64,000 bases of DNA from Planifilum fulgidum (lineage in GTDB: Bacteria > Bacillota > Bacilli > Thermoactinomycetales > DSM-44946). A program made the position numbers and the translations under genes. Numbering within the stretch: position 1 is the stretch's first letter; each line of letters starts with the position of its first letter. Of the stretch, positions 58,049 to 64,000 are shown piece by piece. The notes beneath the pieces were generated by a model that was not told the origin of the DNA, searched no databases, and was given only the letters and a program-made list of their open reading frames with translations. The stretch spans positions 62,001-126,000 of the forward strand of contig NZ_FOOK01000006.1 of the NCBI RefSeq assembly GCF_900113175.1. Reading direction: 5' to 3'.

Positions 58049-58961
58049 TCGCCCTCACCCCCGTCAGGCGGATGAAGTAATCCTCCAGGGAGTCCCGCAT
58101 CAGCGTCGCTTCCGCAATGTCCACCCCGTTTTCGATCAGCAGGCGGTTGATCCGCGCCGACTCATGGAGCCGCTCGTAAACCCGGAGGACTCCCGGCTCC
58201 GCCACCTGATAATCGGCAATTCGCAACCGATTTTCCAGCAAAAAGGCGGCACGGCGGTCGTCGCTCACCTTGAGCTGGAGATAATGGCGGTTCTTTTGCT
58301 GCAGCGTCTCGTAATCGATCTCCTCCAGCAACCTTCCCTGGTGTATGATGCCGATCTTGGTGGCCAGCTGCTGGATTTCGCTCAAAATGTGGCTGGAGAT
58401 GAGGATGGTGATTTTCCGCTTTTCGGCCAAATCCCGGAGGAGTTGGCGAATCTCCATGATCCCCTGGGGATCCAGCCCGTTGGTGGGCTCATCCAGCACC
58501 AGAAACTCCGGCTGGTGCAACAGGGCCCGGCCGATGCCCAGGCGCTGTTTCATCCCCAGGGAAAACTTCTTGTATTTCACGTTGCGGGCTTCCGTCAGAC
58601 CGACCAGTTCCAGGATCTCCTCCACCCGTTCCTTCTCGGGCACGCCCATCAGCCGGCGGTGCAAGTCCAGGTTCTCCCAGGCGGTCAGATTGCGGTAGGC
58701 GCCCGGCGTCTCGATGATCGTTCCCATCCGCCGGAACAACCGATGCCGCCCCTTTTCCTCCGTCCTGCCGAACAGCTCGATCTTGCCGGCAGTCGGTTTC
58801 ACCATGCCGGTGATCATGCGCAGGGTGGTGGTTTTCCCCGCTCCGTTCTGCCCGAGGAAACCGTAGATCTCCCCCCTCTTCACCGTCATGTTCACGCCGC
58901 TGACGGCGAGCTTCTTCCCGTACCGCTTGGTGAGCTGATGGGTCCTCAGCACGATGTCCAC
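58017..58961 (-). CDS. ABC transporter ATP-binding protein (BcrA-like)
   Basis: A 314-residue ATPase: Walker A GQNGAGKTTT, signature FSLGMKQRLGIGRAL and Walker B LVLDEPTNGLDP. The 90-residue C-terminal extension is usual in lantibiotic/bacitracin exporters. The start is a GTG. It follows the histidine kinase gene by about 75 bases on the same strand. Confidence 0.92.
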   Translation of the reverse strand: MDIVLRTHQLTKRYGKKLAVSGVNMTVKRGEIYGFLGQNGAGKTTTLRMITGMVKPTAGKIELFGRTEEKGRHRLFRRMGTIIETPGAYRNLTAWENLDLHRRLMGVPEKERVEEILELVGLTEARNVKYKKFSLGMKQRLGIGRALLHQPEFLVLDEPTNGLDPQGIMEIRQLLRDLAEKRKITILISSHILSEIQQLATKIGIIHQGRLLEEIDYETLQQKNRHYLQLKVSDDRRAAFLLENRLRIADYQVAEPGVLRVYERLHESARINRLLIENGVDIAEATLMRDSLEDYFIRLTGVRANGMHSERRGA

Positions 58962-59035
58962 TCCGCTTGCCCCCTTTCATTCCGGAGTATATCGGGCCAA
59001 TCTTACATCCTTTGAAAACAACCCTTAAAAAACCC

Positions 59036-59998
59036 TTACAAAGGGGGCAACGGGTCCGGTATCCGGCTCCCCGATTCCTTCGCTTTCATCAGGGAGAAGG
59101 AGAACACCGTCTTGCGATGGGGATCGCTTGCCACCCGGATCTCCCCCTTCTGTTTTTCCACCAACTGCTTGACGATGGTCAGGCCGAGACCGCTTCCGCG
59201 CATATGGGGATTGCGGGACCGGTCGCCGGTGTGGAGGCGGTCAAAGATCCGGGGCAATTCCTCCTCGGCAATCCCGGGCCCCCTGTCCCACACCTCCACC
59301 CAAACGCAAGACTCCTCTTCGCGGACGCCCACGCCGATCACGCCCCCTTCCCGGCCGTACCGCAGGGCGTTGCCGATCAGGTTGTTCAGAATCCGCTCCG
59401 TGGCATAAGGGTCTCCCAGGACGAGGATCTCCCCGTCGGGGATCCGGATCTCCGGCGTCAATTCCGCTTCCGTGATCTCCCGATAAAAGGTGAGCACCGA
59501 CTCGCGAACCCGTTCGCACACATCCATCGGCCGCAGGCGGATCTCGGTGTCGCCGGCTTCCAACTTGGCCAGCTCGAAGAAATCGTTGATCAAAACGGTC
59601 AATCTTTTGGCCTTCTCTTCGATGACCTCCAGATATTCCGCCCTATCCCCCTCCGTCAAATCGGGATCCCGCCGCAGGGCCTCCACATAGCCGAGGAGGG
59701 AAGTGAGGGGGGTGCGCAGGTCGTGGGAAACGTGGGTCAAAAGGCGTTTCCGCTCCGCTTCCAGATAGGCGGTCCGCTCTTCCATCCCTTGAAACTGCTC
59801 TGCCAGCCGGTTGATGCGAAGGGCCAGGAGGGTCAGAGCCGGGTCCTTCGTAAACAGGCGGATCCGGAGGTTGCGGTTGTTTTCGGCGAACGCCTCCAGC
59901 GTGTCGGCCATCTGGCGGATCTGGCGGCTCCGCCGGAGATGCACCAGCCAGAGGAGAAGAACAAAAAAAAGCAGGATCCCCGCAGCCGCGACCGTCAT
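59036..59998 (-). CDS. Sensor histidine kinase lacking an extracellular domain
   Basis: A 320-residue kinase with a single N-terminal membrane segment (about residues 2-22) and no extracellular loop. A HAMP-like/coiled stretch leads to the H-box HVSHDLRTPLTSLLGY, N-box NNLIGNALRYG, DRGPGIAEEE and RGSGLGLTIV. Signal perception must occur in the membrane or through the ABC exporter. Its ATG overlaps the regulator stop (ATGA). Confidence 0.92.
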   Translation of the reverse strand: MTVAAAGILLFFVLLLWLVHLRRSRQIRQMADTLEAFAENNRNLRIRLFTKDPALTLLALRINRLAEQFQGMEERTAYLEAERKRLLTHVSHDLRTPLTSLLGYVEALRRDPDLTEGDRAEYLEVIEEKAKRLTVLINDFFELAKLEAGDTEIRLRPMDVCERVRESVLTFYREITEAELTPEIRIPDGEILVLGDPYATERILNNLIGNALRYGREGGVIGVGVREEESCVWVEVWDRGPGIAEEELPRIFDRLHTGDRSRNPHMRGSGLGLTIVKQLVEKQKGEIRVASDPHRKTVFSFSLMKAKESGSRIPDPLPPL

Positions 59999-60699
59999 CC
60001 ATCCTCTCCCCCCAGCCGGTAACCAATGCCCCACACGGTCCGTATATATTTCGGGTTGGAGGGGTCCGGCTCGATCTTGGTGCGCAGGCGCCGAATGTGC
60101 ACCATCACCGTATTTTCGTCGGCGGTGAAGGCTTCCCTCCAGACCGACTCGAAGATCTGGGCCTTGGTAAAAACGCGGCCCGGGTGGGAAAGAAACAATT
60201 TGAGAATCTCAAACTCCTTCGCAGTAAGCATCACCCGCCGCTCCCCCACCCGGACCTCGTAGGTGTTCAGATCCAGCTTCAGATCCCCGTGCTCCAGGAC
60301 GGACGGCCCCTGGGCGGACGAATCGTTCAGGTAGAGATAGCGGCGCAACTGCGCCTTCACCCGGGCGATCAGCTCGGCCATGGAAAAGGGCTTGGTCAGG
60401 TAATCATCCGCTCCCAGTCCCAACCCCAGCACCTTGTCCGCCTCTTCCCCCTTCGCCGACAAAATGATCACCGGCACGGCCCCCTTTGCCCGGATGCGGC
60501 GAAGCACTTCCCAACCGTCGATCTCGGGGATCATCAGATCCAGGATGACCAAATGATAGCTGCGGGCGGCAAGCAGCATGCAGGCTTCGCTCCCGTCCGC
60601 CGCCCGGTCTGTCCGGTATCCCTCCTTGCGCAGGTAGGTGTCGATCAAGCGGCTGATTTCCCGGTCGTCCTCGACAATGAGAATGTTGGGCGCTGACAT
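59995..60699 (-). CDS. OmpR-family response regulator
   Basis: A 234-residue regulator. The receiver domain has ILIVEDDRE, the phosphorylated Asp in LVILDLMIPEIDG and Lys in YLTKPF; the C-terminal winged helix includes ENTVMVHIRRLRTKIE. AAGGAG precedes the ATG. It is transcribed ahead of the kinase and ABC genes and probably controls that exporter. Confidence 0.94.
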   Translation of the reverse strand: MSAPNILIVEDDREISRLIDTYLRKEGYRTDRAADGSEACMLLAARSYHLVILDLMIPEIDGWEVLRRIRAKGAVPVIILSAKGEEADKVLGLGLGADDYLTKPFSMAELIARVKAQLRRYLYLNDSSAQGPSVLEHGDLKLDLNTYEVRVGERRVMLTAKEFEILKLFLSHPGRVFTKAQIFESVWREAFTADENTVMVHIRRLRTKIEPDPSNPKYIRTVWGIGYRLGGEDG

Positions 60700-60915
60700 G
60701 CGGATCGCTCCTTATCCGAATCGATAACTGATGCTTCCATTCTCCAACGTCTCCCGCCGGGAGGTCAATGGGAAAACCGAAAAGGTGACGGCAAGGGAAA
60801 CGTGTCACACTGCCGGGAAAAGCCACCGGGAGGTGAAGTGCCCGCCTCGCAAACCGGCACAGGGATGAATCCTCGGCCGCTCGGGGAAACCCCGGGACCT
60901 TAGGAAAACATGCAA

Positions 60916-60945
60916 GGGGAGCTGCACCGCCCGGCGCGGCTCCCC
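60916..60945 (-). terminator. Hairpin after the DUF1772-like gene
   Basis: GGGGAGC/GCTCCCC stem with a 16-base loop; the following tract on the minus strand is only weakly T-rich. Confidence 0.4.
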
Positions 60946-60955
60946 CGCGATATCC

Positions 60956-61429
60956 TCATGAAATATCGTTCGTCCTCTGCCGGCCGGTGAGCGTGAGGGC
61001 CTTCAGCGCGGCCAGCCACCCGGACAGGGTGAGCAAATGACGCCCGTGATTGTACAGTTGCCATTCGGACTACGCGGCGGCGATCTCCCCTTGACTGAGC
61101 CCTTCGGCCCCCATCAGCCCGGCCATGGTCGGAATAAAGTAGGAGAAAGTGGCCAGCCGCTCGACGATCAGAAGGCCGACGGCAGCCAAGTGCCACTTTC
61201 GCTGCGGCCCCCGGGATCTCAGCGCGGCGTGGGTGTTGGCCAAAGTCAACAGGGTGAGGGGGCCTGTCGTGACATAGACCCAGAACAGGAGCCCGGTATT
61301 CGGCCATGTATCCGGCGGGGCGTCCGCGAACCCGGGAATCACGATCCGCGCTTCGTAAATCCCCGCTCCGAACGCGATGCCCAGGTTGATGACAAAAAGC
61401 CAGAGCAGCACCTCATCTACCCTTTTCAT
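60956..61429 (-). pseudogene. DUF1772-like membrane protein with an in-frame TAG
   Basis: A 158-codon frame interrupted by TAG at codon 120 (61070-61072). The first 119 residues are a four-segment-like membrane protein (MKRVDEVLLWLFVINLGIAF, GLLFWVYVTTGPLTLLTLA). Beyond the stop the same frame continues plausibly, with WQLYNHGRHLLTLSGWLAAL giving the last helix, then ends at TGA. This resembles the normal end of DUF1772-type proteins, so the TAG is probably a nonsense mutation or sequencing error. Function unknown. Confidence 0.6.
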
Positions 61430-61963
61430 GCATTCCTCCCGCCCTTATCCTTTGGTTCCCCCCAGTCCATCCGGGGAGGTTATTTCGATCATAAAGGGCG
61501 GAACCCTTTGCAAGATCCGGCACGGGAAGGATTTCCCATCCAACCCGGGTCTTATTTTGCCGTTGGCCTCGGCGGGGGGCGGGCCTCCCGGTCCAAAACG
61601 GAGGCTTACCCGCCCTTTTCACGATCCATTTCCCTGTTCAATAAGGCGGATTGCTCCCTCCCCGGATTCAACATACCTGCCGCTCCCACGTCCGAGGGAA
61701 ACCGGGGGAGGGCCGAACACCATCGGGCTGGCAAGGGTTGTCCGGTTCACCGCTCGGGGACCGCCGCGTCCAACCTTCCTGCCGCTTCGTCAAATCAGCC
61801 CCCGCTCCCAAAGGACGGGGGACGATTCCTCCGACTTGGGAAGGCCGTAACGGCTGTCCAAAGGCTTTGGCCTTTTCTCCCCGGGAAAGAGGGCGGCCGA
61901 TGGCGGAAGGCCCCAAGCGGCTCTCTGGAGAAAACCGCCCCCTCAAGCCTTTCCGCCGAAGGA
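61430..61963. other. Intergenic region of about 530 bases
   Basis: No gene or RNA recognised; open frames are Pro/Arg-rich and without ribosome sites. Confidence 0.4.
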
Positions 61964-61994
61964 AAAACAAAAAACCCCTCGTTTGAGGGGTTTT
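61964..61994 (-). terminator. Terminator of the DsbA/FrnE gene
   Basis: AAAACCCCTC/GAGGGGTTTT stem with a 4-base loop and T-rich flank on the minus strand (TTGTTTT). It begins at the stop codon of the gene. Confidence 0.85.
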
Positions 61995-62641
61995 CAGTCA
62001 CATCCGTCCGCATCGCAGGCGAAACCTCCGCGGGTTTTCCCGCTTCTCCTGCTCAGTTCCTCCTCGATCACCCGTTCCAGGACGTCCGCATCATAGAGGC
62101 CCGTCAACACCCGGCTGCCGATGACGAAGGTGGGCACGGCCTGGATATTCATTTCCTCGTAGGCATGGCGGAGGGCTTTCCGATGTTCTTCCCGATATCT
62201 ACCCGTTTCCAAGGCTTTGCGGAAATCCTCCCCGTCCAAACCCAACTCCTCTGCCAGCTCCGTCAGAACATGGATGTCGCCGATATCCTTTTCCTCCTGG
62301 AAAAAGGCGGTGAACATCCGGTGATTGTATACTTCTCCCTTTCCGTGCTCCTTGGCGTATTGATATCCCTCAAAGGCGAGGCGGGTGTGCGGTTGGGGGG
62401 ACACCCGGGGGAGGACCATTTTTACGCCGAAGCGTTCAGCAAGGGGATAGACCGTGTTTTTCCAGGCGTTTTTAAGATATTCCCCTTCCGGCCGCAGCGT
62501 CGGCTGTGGCTCGGGTCTGAGTTCGAAGGGCATCCACTCCACGTCCACATCTTTTCCCCGGACGGCTTCCTTCAGCGGAACCTCCGCGATGAAACAGAAG
62601 GGTCACACGTAGTCCGAGTAAACGCGAATCTTCAGCGCCAT
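61994..62641 (-). CDS. DsbA/FrnE-family thiol oxidoreductase, candidate selenoprotein (UPFC)
   Basis: A thioredoxin-fold protein of 215 residues if one TGA is read through. It starts at an ATG behind AGGGAGG and reads MALKIRVYSDYV, then TGA (62603-62605, codon 13), then PFCFIAEVPLKEAVRGKDV and on through a normal FrnE-type protein: DVEWMPFELRPEP, helical insert, and AVPTFVIGSRVLTG with the cis-proline near the end. In relatives codon 13 is the first Cys of CPFC. The C-terminus carries an extra CDADGC. Without readthrough only a fragment lacking the first strand would be made. Selenocysteine is inference; a point mutation is the alternative. Confidence 0.8.
62570..62594 (-). promoter_or_regulatory. 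SECIS-like hairpin downstream of the in-frame TGA
   Basis: Counting the U of UGA as 1, bases 19-23 (GCGGA) pair with 27-31 (UCCGC) around a GGU loop at 24-26. Bases 12-15 (UUUC) pair with 33-36 (GAAG), leaving U17 in the bulge. Escherichia coli fdhF SECIS likewise has a bulged U17 and a loop with G23-U24. Folding was done by eye. Confidence 0.5.
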
Positions 62642-62746
62642 GAAAAACGCCTCCCTCCCTTTAAAGCCGGTGAGAAAAACCCCTGTTGCGGCGGCGAAGG
62701 GGGTGCCGCGATCCCTTCGGCGGATCGCAAGGTACTCCCCTCCGCT

Positions 62747-64000
62747 TCACCTGGCCAACTCATAAATCGCCTGGGCGTAGATGGCCGCCGCCTTGAGGAG
62801 GTCCTCCACCTCGATATGTTCGTCCGCTTGGTGGGCCGTCTCCTCCTTGCCCGGAAAGAGCGGACCGAAGGCGACGCCATTATTGAGGGCCCGGGCATAG
62901 GTGCCTCCCCCGATGGCGAGAAGGGACGCCTTTTCCCCCGTCCGCTCCTCGTACACCCGGGACAGGGTTTGGACCAGCGGATGCTCCGGATCGATGTAGT
63001 GGGGCGGCTTGTGGTCCGTCTCTCCGATCTCGAGACCGTAGGGACGAACCCGCTCGGCGACCGCCTTCCGGATGTCCTCGCCGTTTCCGCGGATCGGATA
63101 ACGGATATTCAGCCCCAATTTCCGTTCTCCCCCTCTCCGATACCGGAACAGGCCGGCGTTGACGGTCAGGGGACCCACCGTGTCATCTTCCTGGGCGATG
63201 CCCAATTTCTTTCCGAAAAAGTCATCCACGAGAAACTCGTTGATCAGCCCGACAAATCGGCTTCCTTCCGGGTCCAGCGCAATCGTCTTCAGGAAGCGGG
63301 CCATCTCCAGGCCGGCGTTCAACCCCTTGTCCGGCTCGGATCCGTGATGGGAACGCCCCTCCAGAACCAGCAGCAGGTGATCGTCCGCCTCCTGGGCGTA
63401 TCCCCGGATGCGGTTCTTAAGCAGAAACTCCTGATACTTCTCCTTCAGGGAGAAGACATCGCCGCTTCCCTCCAAAACCGCCCGGGACCGGTCGGGAACC
63501 ATGTTGAGCCGGTGACCCGCTTCCCACCGGGCCAGCGTCCAGACCTCCGCACCGGCCTCCTCTTCCGCGTCGGGAACTTCACCGACGAGGATGAGGTCGA
63601 GGAGCCCCTTTTCCGCGTAAATGATGGGGAAATCGGCGTCCGGAGCAAAACCCATGGACGGCATTTCCTCCCGCTCAAAATAGTAGGCCATGTCCCGCCA
63701 CAGGTTTTCCTCGTCGGTGCCCAGGATGAGGCGCACCCGCTTGGACAGGGGAAGCCCCAGCTCCTTGATCAGCCGGAGGGCGAAATAGGCGGCCATGGTC
63801 GGCCCCTTGTCGTCAATGGCACCCCGGGCATACAGTTTGCCGTCGCGAATGTCCGGGGAAAAGGGCGGCGTCGTCCATCCGTCTCCGGGGGGAACCACGT
63901 CCACATGGCCCAGGATGCCGATCAATTCCTCCCCTTCGCCGTATTCCACGTGACCCGCGTACCCGTCCAGATTTTTCGTCTCAAAACCGTCCCGCCGGGC
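62747..64000 (-). CDS. pepV: Dipeptidase PepV-type (M20 family), 5' end outside the window
   Basis: The frame is open to the window edge; about 417 residues are visible and the N-terminal ~60 are missing. M20 zinc-site motifs are clear: ILGHVDVVPPGDGW, RGAIDDKGP, GTDEENLW and SHHGSEPDKGLNAG, with a lid domain between. PepV hydrolyses dipeptides inside the cell. The C-terminal QADEHIEVEDLLKAA supplies the last metal ligand. It lies about 105 bases upstream of the DsbA-like gene on the same strand. Confidence 0.93.
   Translation of the reverse strand, partial: ARRDGFETKNLDGYAGHVEYGEGEELIGILGHVDVVPPGDGWTTPPFSPDIRDGKLYARGAIDDKGPTMAAYFALRLIKELGLPLSKRVRLILGTDEENLWRDMAYYFEREEMPSMGFAPDADFPIIYAEKGLLDLILVGEVPDAEEEAGAEVWTLARWEAGHRLNMVPDRSRAVLEGSGDVFSLKEKYQEFLLKNRIRGYAQEADDHLLLVLEGRSHHGSEPDKGLNAGLEMARFLKTIALDPEGSRFVGLINEFLVDDFFGKKLGIAQEDDTVGPLTVNAGLFRYRRGGERKLGLNIRYPIRGNGEDIRKAVAERVRPYGLEIGETDHKPPHYIDPEHPLVQTLSRVYEERTGEKASLLAIGGGTYARALNNGVAFGPLFPGKEETAHQADEHIEVEDLLKAAAIYAQAIYELAR

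Noticed and set aside
61070-61072. TAG in the DUF1772-like gene as pyrrolysine recoding
   Set aside because: Pyrrolysine is not expected in this type of protein or organism; a nonsense mutation or read error is simpler.

Overview
The window looks like chromosomal DNA of a G+C-rich, endospore-forming Firmicute. Spore genes are present (cwlJ-gerQ and an alpha/beta-type SASP), along with a Bacillus-style yknWXYZ operon, S-box (SAM-I) riboswitches and strong Shine-Dalgarno sites. A thermophilic Thermoactinomycetaceae-like host would fit, but that placement is inference. Most genes are metabolic or transport genes in short operons with ATGA-type overlaps.

Layout. 1-7.6 kb: end of a GntR regulator, a CDF metal exporter, then arcR facing a complete arginine deiminase operon (arcA-arcB-arcD-arcC) with two ArcR-type palindromes upstream. 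7.8-10.7 kb: lutABC lactate oxidation. 10.8-14.9 kb: assimilatory sulfate reduction (sulfite reductase, a small DUF3906-like protein, cysH, sat) under a SAM riboswitch. 14.97-16.7 kb: gene-poor stretch. 16.7-26.3 kb: frameshifted glycine-betaine-type binding protein, hsp20, coaX, an MFS exporter, gerQ/cwlJ, an acyl-CoA synthetase, a YtkA-like lipoprotein and an ABC exporter. 26.3-29.1 kb: SAM riboswitch and metNIQ. 29.3-30.9 kb: amino acid permease.

31.4-35.2 kb looks acquired: it is visibly lower in G+C and holds a TetR/FtsX-permease/ATPase set resembling hrtRBA heme efflux, then an ErmD-type rRNA methylase with an RLR leader peptide and attenuator but a broken reading frame. 35.6-44 kb: a ZIP transporter with an extra C-terminal domain, amidohydrolase, rRNA m5U methylase, homoserine dehydrogenase under a third SAM riboswitch, SASP, sodA and a HAD phosphatase. 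44.1-48.8 kb: a DeoR-DUF1537 kinase-PdxA2-GntP operon predicted to degrade D-threonate or a similar four-carbon sugar acid. 49-55.2 kb: two hydrolases and yknWXYZ. 56-64 kb: an L,D-transpeptidase that seems to start at ATT, an ABC exporter with its two-component system, a DUF1772-like gene with an internal TAG, a DsbA/FrnE-type oxidoreductase whose first catalytic Cys codon is TGA, and pepV.

The three SAM riboswitches tie sulfate reduction, methionine uptake and homoserine synthesis to one signal. The most notable observation is the DsbA/FrnE gene at 61994-62641. The in-frame TGA falls exactly on the first residue of the CxxC motif and is followed at the right distance by a hairpin like the bacterial SECIS, so it may encode a selenoprotein with a U-P-F-C active site. 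The window also holds two frameshifted genes and one TAG-interrupted gene, so sequencing error or gene decay must be excluded first.
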